Of a stretch of 64,000 nucleotides of DNA, positions 54,285 to 63,941 are shown piece after piece. The number at the start of each line of letters is the position of its first letter. Position 1 is the stretch's first letter. The stretch is from positions 1 to 64,000 of the forward strand of contig JAJRWR010000002.1 in assembly GCA_024276695.1 (NCBI GenBank), given 5' to 3'. The notes under the pieces were generated by a model. That model did no database searches. It worked only from the letters and a program-made list of their open reading frames with translations, and was not told the origin of the DNA. The position numbers were made by a program, and so were the translations under genes. Source of the stretch: an archaeon (GTDB taxonomy: Archaea > Thermoproteota > Nitrososphaeria > Nitrososphaerales > Nitrosopumilaceae).

Positions 54285-54968
54285 GTGAATTTAGAAAATC
54301 TAAGAATTGTTGTAGATGAGAGAGAACGAAAAAGTGGAATTCCTGATCTTTTAAAATCAATTGGATTGAATATTGAAATGAAAACACTTCCTATTGGTGA
54401 TTACATAGTGGCCCCTGAAACCATTGTTGAACGAAAAAGTATCCGTGACCTTATGGCTTCAGTTTTTGATGGACGACTTTTTGATCAATGTGCAAGATTA
54501 AAAGAACACTTTGAACATCCTGTTGTTCTCATGGAGGGAAATGTTGATGAAATTGAAGAAATCACTGAGAATCCTTTGATATTTTATGGTGCACTTTCTA
54601 CTGTCGTTTTAGATTTCAAAATTCCTGTAATTCCTACTCCCAGCGCAAATCATACTGCTAAACTCTTAGTTTCTATGTGTTCCAGAAAAGATTCTCCAAA
54701 AGGACCATATCTAAAAAAGATCAAAAAATCAAATGATTTAGAAAAACAACAACTTTCTGTTCTTTGCAGTTTACCTGGAATTGGTGAAAAATTTGCAGTT
54801 AGAATGCTGACAAAATTTGGAACTCCGTTGAAAGTTTTTAGTGCAACTACTGCTGAATTAGCTAAAGTTGAAGGTTTGGGAGATGCACGTGCCAAAAAAA
54901 TCAAAAAAACCCTAGATAGTAAAAGCAAATTTCTCAAGATATCAAATCAAAAAACTTTACATGATTGA
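54285..54968 (+). CDS. XPF/ERCC4-type structure-specific nuclease (helicase-less)
   Basis: 227 aa from TTG 54285 or nearby. ERCC4 nuclease core: VVDERERKSGIPDLLKSIGL, LPIGDYIVAPETIVERKSIR (the GDxxxER K motif) and a C-terminal tandem helix-hairpin-helix (LCSLPGIGEKFAVRMLTKFG; AKVEGLGDARAKKIKK). This is the short crenarchaeal/thaumarchaeal form that needs PCNA; it cleaves flaps and forks. Confidence 0.92.
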   Translation: MNLENLRIVVDERERKSGIPDLLKSIGLNIEMKTLPIGDYIVAPETIVERKSIRDLMASVFDGRLFDQCARLKEHFEHPVVLMEGNVDEIEEITENPLIFYGALSTVVLDFKIPVIPTPSANHTAKLLVSMCSRKDSPKGPYLKKIKKSNDLEKQQLSVLCSLPGIGEKFAVRMLTKFGTPLKVFSATTAELAKVEGLGDARAKKIKKTLDSKSKFLKISNQKTLHD

Positions 54969-55027
54969 TGATTTGATTAAAAATTTCTAATGTTGAAAAT
55001 AAAACTTTTGATGTTTTAATTGTTGAA

Positions 55028-55522
55028 TTAAACGGAAACTGATTTCTCTTTGAGTAGTTTTCTTTTTAATAATGTTCCACACATAGGACATTCTTTTCCT
55101 GTTGTGTGATTGGCTCTACACCCTGGACAATAATAAACCCATTTACCCACATCTTTAATCCCATTAGTCATGATTGGAAGAATTACTAAACCTAAATTTT
55201 TAGCAACATTTGAAATTGCAAAATCATCACTAATTATCTGGCCTTTCATTTCAATGCACAATGCAATTATTGAAATATCTTGTTTTGATAATTGCGGAAA
55301 GTCTCCTGTTTCTTTAGATGATTTAATCGCCCTTTTGATTGATTTTGAATCTGGCTCTCTAATTTTTAATCTGTTTGTTTCAAGCAGGGTTCCTAATGCA
55401 TCGTGGTTTTTCTTTATGTGTTTAATTTCATCATAAACTAACGATGTTGTAAAACAATTCTCTGATGATCTAAATGGTACTCCTGCATAAAATGCACTTG
55501 CATCTAAAATTTTAAAATCCAA
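55028..55522 (-). CDS. nob1: Endoribonuclease Nob1
   Basis: 164 aa. PIN domain with Asp residues in FKILDASAFYAG, SKQDISIIALCIEM and QIISDDFAISNVAKNLG, followed by a zinc ribbon (YYCPGCRAN, ECPMCGTLL). It makes the final 3' cut of 16S rRNA. Overlaps the NAD kinase gene by 11 bases. Confidence 0.93.
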   Translation of the reverse strand: MDFKILDASAFYAGVPFRSSENCFTTSLVYDEIKHIKKNHDALGTLLETNRLKIREPDSKSIKRAIKSSKETGDFPQLSKQDISIIALCIEMKGQIISDDFAISNVAKNLGLVILPIMTNGIKDVGKWVYYCPGCRANHTTGKECPMCGTLLKRKLLKEKSVSV

Positions 55523-56327
55523 GTTTGCTCATCTGTCTCAATCCTCTTTTCTTTAATCTTAGAAAGACTGCTGGTTTTTTATATTTTTTAATGGTGATTG
55601 ATTCTTCATATCCTACTGATTTTACAACTTGTGCATCCATTGCAATATTACAATCATGCGAACAAGTAATTTCAATTTTTTCATCTGGAACAATCAGTGA
55701 TGCTAGTCTATATACTGGTGCAACTGGTGTGATGATTAAAACATCAAGACTCTCGTGCAAAATTGGACCGCCTAGTGAAAATGAATGTCCTGTAGATCCA
55801 CTTGGTGTTGCAATGATTACTCCATCCATTTTTTGTTTTACAGTATCATCTTGAAATTTTATTTTAATCTCTGCAGTTTTTGTCAAATTTGTTCTTGTAA
55901 TGTAAATTTCATTTAATGCTGGAGGGAATTCTTTTCCTCCACAAGATGCTATCACTCTAGTTCTTTTATCTAAAAAGAAATTATCTTTTAAAATCTGTTC
56001 AATTGCATTATCGATTTCTTCAATTGTAATTTCTGCCAAAATCCCTCTATTTCCTCCTACGTTAATTGTTAAAATTGGTGTGTCATTTTCTAAATTCCTA
56101 AAAACTCGAAGTGTGGTGCCATCACCACCAAGAGTAATGACTAAATCTAGTTTTTCTTTCTTCAATTCTTCTAGAGTTTCAAATTGTTTTGCACCTTCAA
56201 CTTCAATTGGAGAAATTGTAGACACTTTAGCCTTTTTTGCTAAAATCTTTTTTGTGACATCTTTCGCTGCTTGCTCTGAATCCTTAGATCCTACCTTACT
56301 CACTACGGCCACTTTTTGTAATTTCAA
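55512..56327 (-). CDS. nadK: NAD kinase
   Basis: 271 aa. ATP/NAD site VITLGGDGTTLRVFRN at about residue 62, then NVGGNRGILAEITIEEI, ALNEIYITRTNLTKTAEIKI, and GVIIATPSGSTGHSFSLGGP. Phosphorylates NAD to NADP. Upstream of nob1. Confidence 0.94.
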   Translation of the reverse strand: MKLQKVAVVSKVGSKDSEQAAKDVTKKILAKKAKVSTISPIEVEGAKQFETLEELKKEKLDLVITLGGDGTTLRVFRNLENDTPILTINVGGNRGILAEITIEEIDNAIEQILKDNFFLDKRTRVIASCGGKEFPPALNEIYITRTNLTKTAEIKIKFQDDTVKQKMDGVIIATPSGSTGHSFSLGGPILHESLDVLIITPVAPVYRLASLIVPDEKIEITCSHDCNIAMDAQVVKSVGYEESITIKKYKKPAVFLRLKKRGLRQMSKLGF

Positions 56328-56345
56328 GCAGTTCTTCTGAATCCT

Positions 56346-56354
56346 ATTTATATA
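56346..56354 (+). promoter_or_regulatory. TATA box for the sulfurtransferase gene
   Basis: TTTATATAAAA-type box between the divergent NAD kinase and rhodanese genes. It overlaps the upstream in-frame ATG 56358, which therefore cannot be the start; transcription should begin near 56375-56380, before ATG 56418. Confidence 0.5.
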
Positions 56355-56417
56355 AAAATGATATTTTTAGCATTTTTTGGAAAAACAAATAAGTATGAAA
56401 ACAAATTTGTAGAAATT

Positions 56418-57263
56418 ATGAGTTACGCACATCCTGAAGTTTTGGTTGATACAGAATGGGTATCACAAAATCCTCCTAATGAAAATAGAAAACTAGTTGA
56501 AGTTGATTATGATCCTGTAAATGGGTATCAAAAAGGACACATTAATGGTTCCAGTTTAATCTGGTGGAAACGAGACATTAATGATCCTATTACAAGAGAT
56601 ATCATTAGTAAAAAAGAATTTGAAGCATTAATGTCTAAAAATGGAATTACTGCCGATACTGAAGTAATTCTTTATGGTGACTTTAACAATTGGTTTGCAG
56701 CATTTGTTTTCTGGGTTTTCAAAATTTATGGACATGAAAATCTCAAGATTATGAACGGTGGCAGAAAAAAATGGGAATTGGAAAATAAAGATTACACTAC
56801 TGATGAACCTCAAATAGCACCAACAAACTATATTGCACAACCTCCTGATGAAGGATTGCGTGCATATCTATTTGATGTAAGTCGTGGAATAGGAAAAGAA
56901 GATACTGTGATGGTTGATGTAAGATCTCCTGCAGAATTTACGGGTCAAATCACTGCTCCTCCAGAATACCCAATGGAGCATGCACAAAGAGGCGGACATA
57001 TCCCTGATGCAAACAACATCCCATGGGCAACTGCAGTTAATGATGCTGATGGCACATTCAAAGCAGTTGAAGAGTTAAGACAAAATTATGAATCAAAAGG
57101 TGTTACTCCAGATAAAGATGTAATATGTTATTGTAGAATTGGAGAGCGTTCTTCACACAGTTGGTTTGTACTGAAATACTTACTTGGATATCCAAAAGTC
57201 CGAAATTATGATGGTTCTTGGACTGAATGGGGAAACATGATTGGAAATCCTGTGGAAAAATAA
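56418..57263 (+). CDS. Thiosulfate/3-mercaptopyruvate sulfurtransferase (two rhodanese domains)
   Basis: 281 aa from ATG 56418 (MSYAHPEVLVDTEWVSQNPP). N-terminal inactive rhodanese domain (KLVEVDYDPVNGYQKGHING) and C-terminal active one with catalytic Cys in VICYCRIGERSSHSWFVL. Transfers sulfur from thiosulfate or mercaptopyruvate to cyanide or thiols; cytosolic. Length fits the ~280-aa TST family. An adjacent gene starts 1 base after its stop. Confidence 0.9.
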   Translation: MSYAHPEVLVDTEWVSQNPPNENRKLVEVDYDPVNGYQKGHINGSSLIWWKRDINDPITRDIISKKEFEALMSKNGITADTEVILYGDFNNWFAAFVFWVFKIYGHENLKIMNGGRKKWELENKDYTTDEPQIAPTNYIAQPPDEGLRAYLFDVSRGIGKEDTVMVDVRSPAEFTGQITAPPEYPMEHAQRGGHIPDANNIPWATAVNDADGTFKAVEELRQNYESKGVTPDKDVICYCRIGERSSHSWFVLKYLLGYPKVRNYDGSWTEWGNMIGNPVEK

Positions 57264-57264
57264 A

Positions 57265-57576
57265 TTGCTTTTAGACCTTCCTGTTCTTAAGAAAGGCACT
57301 TTCTATTTTATCAAAGACGGCAAGTCTGATATTATTATGGAAGACAAAACAAAGCGAGGTCTTGAGATTAAAGAAACATCCATTGATGAAAAAATTAATG
57401 TCAAAGCCGATAAAGGAATGATTCATGACATGGATGGAGTTGGACATTGGGTTCCTATTCGTTGGTATTTTTCAAAGGATTCCTATGATTTATCTATCGT
57501 AATGGCCCATGCAGAAACTATGGAAAAAAAATACACAAAATTACGAGAACTCACATGTCCTGACGATGATGACTGA
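57265..57576 (+). CDS. Small hypothetical protein coupled to the sulfurtransferase
   Basis: 103 aa from TTG 57265, the base after next following the rhodanese stop; another TTG (57241) would overlap it by 23 bases. Strand-rich: KKGTFYFIKDGKSDIIMEDK, GLEIKETSIDEKINVKADK, then GVGHWVPIRWYFSKDSYDL. No known family. The acidic tail ends CPDDDD. Probably co-transcribed with the sulfurtransferase. Confidence 0.6.
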   Translation: MLLDLPVLKKGTFYFIKDGKSDIIMEDKTKRGLEIKETSIDEKINVKADKGMIHDMDGVGHWVPIRWYFSKDSYDLSIVMAHAETMEKKYTKLRELTCPDDDD

Positions 57577-57612
57577 TAACCTTTTTAAATAAATTCCATT
57601 CACCAAAGACAG

Positions 57613-58560
57613 ATGTCCTTACTTCTTAAAGATCGAGTATGGTCAATGGAAGCACCAACTGCAAAACGTGGTGTATATCCATTACATGGATTCAAACTTG
57701 GACTTTATAGATTACCAATTAAACTTGAAGAAGTTGCTGAGATAAAATCTGTTCATGATGGACTAAAAAAAGCATTTGAAATGGACATGTACGCTGATAG
57801 AATTTTTGCAACATATCGTTGGAAAGAACAAAACATGGATGATCCTGATGCAAAAGGTTACGAAGAAGTTGACTTGTCTGTTACAGTGGAAATTGTTACA
57901 GGAGAAGTTGTAGATATTATTTATCAAATTTTTCCAATCGAAAAGTTTGGTGATCCTAACTGGGTCAAAGATTATCGAAAGAAAGCAGATCATTTTGCTA
58001 AAATGGTTATTGATACAATTTTGCGAAACACTATCTTGGCTGACAAAATGATTTCTTATTATGCTAAAACTGAAAAAATATCTGAAATTGCTGCTATTCA
58101 AAAACTAGAAGAACTAACTCCTCTTGCAAAAATTGTTCTTGGTGCAAAACCAAAACCAGTTGAGGCAAAAGATGATGAAGAAGAAGAGGATGACAGTGCA
58201 ATTGAAATTCCTGATGGTGCAAAACCTGGACCAATTGATGTCGATTATAAATCTAAAATGAAACAAACTGCAGTATACGAGGCCGCCGAACACACAATCA
58301 AAACTTGGGGTAGACGAGGCACAAGTAATGGTATCATGGGAGTATGGGGAGAATTTGTTTCAGTAGATTATGATATTTGTATTGCAGATGGTGGATGCAT
58401 TGAAGCATGCCCTGTAGGAGTTTATGAATGGTTTGATTCTCCTGGAAATCCTGCATCTGAAAAGAAACCATTGATGTCAAAAGAACCTGATTGTATTTTC
58501 TGTCTTGCATGTGAAGGTGTTTGTCCTCCACAAGCAATCAAGATCTATGAGCAAAAATAG
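57613..58560 (+). CDS. Ferredoxin-domain protein with long N-terminal extension
   Basis: 315 aa. The C-terminal ~70 residues form a dicluster-type ferredoxin: ICIADGGCIEACPVGVYEWF then CIFCLACEGVCPPQAIKIYE, enough Cys for two Fe-S clusters. The ~180-residue N-terminal domain is conserved-looking but unnamed, joined by an acidic linker (KDDEEEEDDSAIEIPDGAKP). Close relatives of the C-terminal part are the zinc/7Fe ferredoxins of Thermoproteota. Probably a key electron carrier, for example for KorAB. Confidence 0.82.
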   Translation: MSLLLKDRVWSMEAPTAKRGVYPLHGFKLGLYRLPIKLEEVAEIKSVHDGLKKAFEMDMYADRIFATYRWKEQNMDDPDAKGYEEVDLSVTVEIVTGEVVDIIYQIFPIEKFGDPNWVKDYRKKADHFAKMVIDTILRNTILADKMISYYAKTEKISEIAAIQKLEELTPLAKIVLGAKPKPVEAKDDEEEEDDSAIEIPDGAKPGPIDVDYKSKMKQTAVYEAAEHTIKTWGRRGTSNGIMGVWGEFVSVDYDICIADGGCIEACPVGVYEWFDSPGNPASEKKPLMSKEPDCIFCLACEGVCPPQAIKIYEQK

Positions 58561-58614
58561 TTTAATTCTTTGCAAGTAATAAATAGCGATTAGTAATTTT
58601 GTGAAATTAGGGAT

Positions 58615-60675
58615 ATGGCAATCAACCCTTTCACTTCATTTGTATTTGATCTGTTTATAATATCAGCAATAATCATCACAGCATATACTGTTAATTTCTA
58701 TTATTTGGCATTTGTTGCTAGAACAAGAAATGAAATCTATCCTATAGTTGATTGGGGGACACCTTCTGTAACTATACAATTACCAATTTACAATGAAAAA
58801 TATGTTGCAAAAAGGCTAGTGGATTCAGTTTGCAATTTGGATTACCCTAAAGACAAAATGCGAATAATGGTGTGTGATGATTCTGATGATGATACAGTTG
58901 AATTGATTCGAGATGTGGTTGATGATTATAAAAAACAAGGGTTCCAAATTGAACATGTAAGGCGTGATACGAGAAAAGGGTACAAAGCAGGTGCATTGAA
59001 ACATGCAATGAAAACAACTGACACAGAACTTGTTGCTATCTTTGATGCTGATTTTATTCCTCCTACTTGGTTTCTTAAACGAGCAATCCCACACTTTTCA
59101 AAATCAAACATAGGATTAGTTCAGTGTAGATGGGGACATGTTAATGAAAATTATTCTACCATCACTCAAGTGCAGGCACTTAGTATTGATTTTCATTTCC
59201 TTGTAGAACAAAAAGCAAAAAGTAATTCTCATTTATTCATGAATTTCAATGGTACTGCAGGAATTTGGAAGCGTGAGTGCATTGAAGATGCTGGGGGATG
59301 GCATACTGCTACACTTGTTGAAGATCTTGATTTGAGTTATAGAGCCCAAATGAAAGGTTGGAAATGCCTATTCTTGCCCGATATTGTAGTTGATGCTGAA
59401 TTACCAGCTCAAATGAATGGTGCCAAAAGGCAACAATTTCGTTGGGCAAAGGGCTCTATTCAATGTGCAATAAAATTACTTTCTGATATTGGTTTAAAAC
59501 GAAATGTTGCAATTGAAGCAAAAATTCAGGCATTTATTCAACTTACTCGTCATATTGTTTATCCTCTAGTATTGATACAATTTTTGACTTTGCCTATCTT
59601 ACTGGCTGCTCAAGTCAATCTCTATGTAGTTAGTGTTCTTCCTGCAATAACAATTGCGACATATCTTGCAATGGGACCTGGTGCATATCTCATTGTAATA
59701 CGTGGCATGTATCACAAGTCATGGAAATCAAAAGCAAAACTGCTTCCTGCACTACTTGTCTATAATGCTGGACTGTCTGTAAATAACACTGTTGCAGTTT
59801 TTGATGCTATACTTGGAAAAAAAAATGAATTTCATAGAACTCCAAAATACGGAATAGTAACAAAAAAAGATGATTGGAGAGACAAGGCATACAATTTACC
59901 TTTTACACAAACAACTCTGTTGGAAATATTTTTTGGCGTTTATGGGATAATGGGAATTTTTATTTCAATATTTTCAAATAATCCTGTCTTTGTACCAATC
60001 ATTGCCATTCAAACACTGGGATTTTTCTATATCTCTTACATGAGTCTGTCTCATACTAGGTTTAAAAGAAATAAATCAAGTGATAATCGACCCAAAACTA
60101 AGAAAGAAAAAATGGCAAATACTGTTTACAAACTTTCCATGATTGGAATAGTTGGAATTATAATTTTTGGAGTATTTATGGCAGTTTCTGGTTATAATGC
60201 GGATATCTATCCTCTTGATAGAATCCGAGGAAATCTTGATGGAATAGTTTCTTCATCCGATCCTGAGATAATTCGTGAGCATTTAGTTGAAATTCAATCT
60301 GATTTAGATTTAGTTATGGATCAATTGCCTGAAACAACAAATTCAGATGGTGAAGTAATTTCCAAAAACCCTGTTTGGATATTTGGAACAGAATCTACTA
60401 ACTTTCTCAGAATTCAAAATAACATAGATACAATGTTTGCAGGAATAGATGAAATTTCATCCATCCCAAAAGATAACTCTGCATATCATACTGGAATGTT
60501 GGATATTAATGATAGGGCATTATTGTTGAAAATCAACATTATGGATGCAACTCCATACATGTATGTCAGTCCTGCAAATATGATGTTAAGTGTTATTTGG
60601 ATTGCAGCAATTATAGGAATATTTGCTGCATTGAAAAGAAAGAAAGAACAACTCAATAAATTAGATGAAGAATAA
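58615..60675 (+). CDS. Membrane GT2-family glycosyltransferase
   Basis: 686 aa. N-terminal helix (FVFDLFIISAIIITAYTVNF), then a GT-A domain with SVTIQLPIYNEKYVAKRLVD, DADFIPPTWFL (DxD) and the cellulose-synthase-like QQFRWAKGSIQ (Q-x2-R-W) motif, then about five more transmembrane helices. An ~80-residue extracytoplasmic segment lies between the last helices, including KDNSAYHTGMLDINDRALLL. It is expected to make or flip a beta-linked polysaccharide or add sugars to lipids. No UDP specificity can be read. Confidence 0.88.
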   Translation: MAINPFTSFVFDLFIISAIIITAYTVNFYYLAFVARTRNEIYPIVDWGTPSVTIQLPIYNEKYVAKRLVDSVCNLDYPKDKMRIMVCDDSDDDTVELIRDVVDDYKKQGFQIEHVRRDTRKGYKAGALKHAMKTTDTELVAIFDADFIPPTWFLKRAIPHFSKSNIGLVQCRWGHVNENYSTITQVQALSIDFHFLVEQKAKSNSHLFMNFNGTAGIWKRECIEDAGGWHTATLVEDLDLSYRAQMKGWKCLFLPDIVVDAELPAQMNGAKRQQFRWAKGSIQCAIKLLSDIGLKRNVAIEAKIQAFIQLTRHIVYPLVLIQFLTLPILLAAQVNLYVVSVLPAITIATYLAMGPGAYLIVIRGMYHKSWKSKAKLLPALLVYNAGLSVNNTVAVFDAILGKKNEFHRTPKYGIVTKKDDWRDKAYNLPFTQTTLLEIFFGVYGIMGIFISIFSNNPVFVPIIAIQTLGFFYISYMSLSHTRFKRNKSSDNRPKTKKEKMANTVYKLSMIGIVGIIIFGVFMAVSGYNADIYPLDRIRGNLDGIVSSSDPEIIREHLVEIQSDLDLVMDQLPETTNSDGEVISKNPVWIFGTESTNFLRIQNNIDTMFAGIDEISSIPKDNSAYHTGMLDINDRALLLKINIMDATPYMYVSPANMMLSVIWIAAIIGIFAALKRKKEQLNKLDEE

Positions 60676-62193
60676 TCAAGTAATATTTAGATCTCTTCTA
60701 ATTTCATCTACTGCTCTAATTCCGTAAATGTCTCTTACTTGTTGAATTCTAATTGCTTCTTTTAACATATCTCTTCCTAATGCATTTGACAAAATTGAAT
60801 ACACATCACTAAATCTAACTTCCCATTTGTCTGCACAATCTAACATCTTACTTACTGCCCACTGTCTAACCTCGTGAGGTAGTGGAATATTCTCTCCTGA
60901 TTCAATTGAAATTTTATCAAACAAGTTGACAATGTCTGCAGTCTGTGATGCCATTTTTTCAATGTCTTTTGAAACACCATATTTTGATTCTGCATTCATT
61001 CTGATGTTTGATTGGTATTCTGATAGTTTTAACAGTGCCATCACTTCTTTTGAGGAATTATCTGATGTCTTGCTTGTGACCTTTTTGACTGATTGTAATT
61101 CTTGAAATAGTTTCTCAGATTTTTTATGGAATTCTATTGTGGATTCGCCTTGTCTTTTTAATGTGTCTGAAACTGACGATATTTTTTGTTCAATACTATT
61201 TGTCTTATCAAAAACATTCTGTTTGAAATTGGAAAATTCATCCTGAATTGACTTGAGTCCTTCTCCTACAAATGCTGTAGAATCTGCCCTTTGTGCAAGT
61301 GAGTCAATTTCGGTTTCAATTTTGTCAATCTTGCCACCTAAATCTTTAATGGATTCTAGACTCAAATTGTCTACAGAATTTGCTTTTGATGCTATGTTCT
61401 CAAACTGTTGTTTGAGTCCGTCAATTACCCCTCCTAACGAATCAATTTTTGATGCTTTTGATGAAATGGCATCAATTGTAACTTTGATTGCATCTAATTC
61501 CGCATTAAGATTTGAACTTGATGAAACTCCCTCTGAAATTCTTCCCAATTCTTGTTTGAGACTTTCAATTATCTGAGAGCTCATATCTATTTTTGCAGTT
61601 TTTCCTGAGATTTCTTCAATTGTATTTTTTAAATTATTCATCTCTGAACCAATTTCTAAAAATGAATCTGTCTTTCCCGAAACTTTTCTTAAATCGTCTC
61701 TAACTTCATCAATTCTTTGAGCAATTTTAATGATCATTTGAGAATTATTTTGAATTGAATTTATACTATCTTCTACTTGCTTTGATAATTCTGAAGATTT
61801 TGATGTTTTTTGTAATTCAGAAATTCTACTAATTTCTTTTTCTAATTTTGATGTTTGATCATTGATCTTATTTACAAGATTTGACTGTGTTCTAATTTGA
61901 TTTAATCCTGAGAATAATTTTTGAGTATCATCTTCTATAATGTTAATTTGTTTTGATTGTTTTTGAATATGCTCTAACGTTGATGTTAATGTGTCAATCA
62001 TCCCTTTCATTGAAACTAAAACTTTTTGATTTTCGCCAAAGATTTTTGACATCACTTTGATCTCTTTTTGTAATGCTTTGTTAGAATCTGAAACTGATGC
62101 TACCTTTTTTAATAACACTGATGGGCTTGGCTCTTTTTTGGTTACCTTTCTTGCCTTGGGCGTGGTTTTCTTTTTTGTAGTTTTGATAGCCAT
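60676..62193 (-). CDS. Long coiled-coil protein with DNA-binding-like tail
   Basis: 505 aa. A basic N-terminus (MAIKTTKKKTTPKARKVTKK) precedes a ~370-residue coiled coil with a repeating pattern (IRTQSNLVNKINDQTSKLEK; SKQVEDSINSIQNNSQMI; repeats of GS/SKxxKIDSLGGVI type). The C-terminal ~90 residues (LPHEVRQWAVSKMLDCADKW) look helical and globular, like a winged helix. Its size and form resemble chemoreceptor cytoplasmic rods or SMC-like structural proteins, but no signalling tip is evident. Abuts the glycosyltransferase convergently with no gap. Confidence 0.7.
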   Translation of the reverse strand: MAIKTTKKKTTPKARKVTKKEPSPSVLLKKVASVSDSNKALQKEIKVMSKIFGENQKVLVSMKGMIDTLTSTLEHIQKQSKQINIIEDDTQKLFSGLNQIRTQSNLVNKINDQTSKLEKEISRISELQKTSKSSELSKQVEDSINSIQNNSQMIIKIAQRIDEVRDDLRKVSGKTDSFLEIGSEMNNLKNTIEEISGKTAKIDMSSQIIESLKQELGRISEGVSSSSNLNAELDAIKVTIDAISSKASKIDSLGGVIDGLKQQFENIASKANSVDNLSLESIKDLGGKIDKIETEIDSLAQRADSTAFVGEGLKSIQDEFSNFKQNVFDKTNSIEQKISSVSDTLKRQGESTIEFHKKSEKLFQELQSVKKVTSKTSDNSSKEVMALLKLSEYQSNIRMNAESKYGVSKDIEKMASQTADIVNLFDKISIESGENIPLPHEVRQWAVSKMLDCADKWEVRFSDVYSILSNALGRDMLKEAIRIQQVRDIYGIRAVDEIRRDLNIT

Positions 62194-62254
62194 GTAAATT
62201 CAATTAAAAATTTAAAGATAAAAAAGTTGGGTGTAAAATAAAAAATGTAAAGAG

Positions 62255-62362
62255 TTACTTGTTTACAACTTCTGGTTCGTGAAGTAATTCATGAAATGTC
62301 TTTTCAGCCAAACCATTTGTTGTTTCAATAAACCCTCTTGGACAATATTCACATTGAATCAT
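62255..62362 (-). CDS. 35-aa zinc-finger-like peptide
   Basis: ATG 62362 to TAA 62255: MIQCEYCPRGFIETTNGLAE then KTFHELLHEPEVVNK. C-x2-C with a later H-x4-H (HELLH) is a C2H2-type zinc finger. The start codon abuts a perfect 25-bp dyad (62363-62387), so it is probably a tightly regulated leaderless gene. Confidence 0.5.
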   Translation of the reverse strand: MIQCEYCPRGFIETTNGLAEKTFHELLHEPEVVNK

Positions 62363-62387
62363 ATAGTACGGTATGGTACCGTACTAT
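62363..62387. promoter_or_regulatory. 25 bp inverted repeat upstream of the zinc-finger peptide
   Basis: ATAGTACGGTA-TGG-TACCGTACTAT; 11-bp arms are exact with a 3-base centre. It ends one base before ATG 62362 and would cover the transcription start if the mRNA is leaderless. Likely a repressor operator; a DtxR- or CopR-like metal regulator is one guess. Confidence 0.6.
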
Positions 62388-62612
62388 TAATAGCAAGGTG
62401 ATTACAAAGTAACCAATTATGCAGTCAGATACCCCAGGTCATATCTCTTCATTTAATTCAGTAGACCTAATCATCACTCTGCATATCGTTTATCATGTTT
62501 GAGCATAAAGAGGTTAAAGATTTTGAAAATATCTGAGCCTGAGATTTGTTGGGAAATTATTTGCAACTGGATAATCCGTAATCGTTTTTAAACAAATTTG
62601 ATTATTGATAAC

Positions 62613-63941
62613 ATGCAATATCTTCCACTTCAACTAGATTCAAGTGGAATTCAAAGTTCTCTTAACAATACTGTAACTAGTTTAATCGAACAAATTACCC
62701 CTGAATTACCTCACACAAGTTTTGTCACTGATTTAGCATTCATTATGATAATTGGTGCAGTCGTTACACTTGCTTTTTTTAAAATCAAACAACCGTTGAT
62801 CATCGGATATCTTTTTGCAGGAATGCTAATCGGTCCTCTTTCTCCATTTTGGTCTTGGGTTCTACCTGATGGTGGACCATCTACTGATGTTGTAGGTGGT
62901 GTTGGAATTTTGTCTGATATTTCTGCATTGAATTTATTTGCAGAAATTGGTGTTATCTTACTTCTTTTTGTAATTGGTATAGAATTCCCATATGCAAAAA
63001 TCAAAAGTATTGGTCGTGTAGCAATTGGAGTTGGAACTATAGGGTTGTTTTCAACTCTAGGTGTTTTGTTCTATACTGCTAGTGCACTTGGATTAAACTT
63101 CATGGATGCATTGTTTATTTCCGCAGCTTTGTCTATCTCCAGTACTGCAATTATTGTCAAACTCTTAGAAGAGATGGGGAAAATCAAAAAAGAATCATCT
63201 ATTTTGGTTCTAGGTATTTTAATTGTAGAGGATGTCATAGCAGTTATTCTAATTTCTTCATTACAATCAATTGCACTAGTTGGCACTGTATCTATTGAAT
63301 CAATTGTTGTAGTTGTATTGGTTGCAACTGGTCTAATTGTAGGTACATTTACTATTGGAACTCGTGTAATTCCACCTTTAATTGATAGAGTTGCTGCAGC
63401 AGAACATCGTGAAATTTTACTTCTTAGTGTTTTGGGTGTATGCTTTGGTTATGCATTATTGGCAAATATTGTGGGATTATCAGTAGCAATTGGAGCATTT
63501 TTGGCTGGTGTTTTAGTTGCAGAATCTAAATCCGCTGAAGTTGCCAAATTACTTTCAAGCCCCATCAAAGACATGTTTGTGGCTATATTCTTTATTTCAG
63601 TAGGTGCCTTGATGGATGTTTCACAACTTGAAAATTATATTTTCGTAGCAATTGCTTTGATTGCAGTTGCTACTGGAATGAAATTTGGAGGCAACATGAT
63701 TGGAAATATAATTTTCAGACAAAGACGTGGCAAGGCACTTCGTTCAGCATTTACATTGGCTGCTCCTAGAGGGGAATTTTCTATTGTCATTATCAAGGTA
63801 GGTGTAGATATTGGCGCAGTCAGTGCTTTCTTGTTCCCATTAGTTGGTATCATTTCTATAATCACTGCATTTCTTTCTCCATTTTTGGTAAAGGCAGGTG
63901 ATAAAATAATTCCTGCAATTGAAGAGAAAGAAGATGTCTGA
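62613..63941 (+). CDS. CPA2-family cation:proton antiporter (KefB-type)
   Basis: 442 aa from ATG 62613 (MQYLPLQLDSSGIQ); a TTG lies at 62598. About 12-13 transmembrane helices in the Na+/H+ exchanger fold: FKIKQPLIIGYLFAGMLIGP, NLFAEIGVILLLFVIGIEF, AALSISSTAIIVKLLEEMGK and SVAIGAFLAGVLVAESKSAE. A K+ or Na+/H+ antiporter of CPA2 type, but without the C-terminal TrkA-N domain. It ends overlapping the next gene, which may supply a cytosolic partner. Confidence 0.88.
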   Translation: MQYLPLQLDSSGIQSSLNNTVTSLIEQITPELPHTSFVTDLAFIMIIGAVVTLAFFKIKQPLIIGYLFAGMLIGPLSPFWSWVLPDGGPSTDVVGGVGILSDISALNLFAEIGVILLLFVIGIEFPYAKIKSIGRVAIGVGTIGLFSTLGVLFYTASALGLNFMDALFISAALSISSTAIIVKLLEEMGKIKKESSILVLGILIVEDVIAVILISSLQSIALVGTVSIESIVVVVLVATGLIVGTFTIGTRVIPPLIDRVAAAEHREILLLSVLGVCFGYALLANIVGLSVAIGAFLAGVLVAESKSAEVAKLLSSPIKDMFVAIFFISVGALMDVSQLENYIFVAIALIAVATGMKFGGNMIGNIIFRQRRGKALRSAFTLAAPRGEFSIVIIKVGVDIGAVSAFLFPLVGIISIITAFLSPFLVKAGDKIIPAIEEKEDV

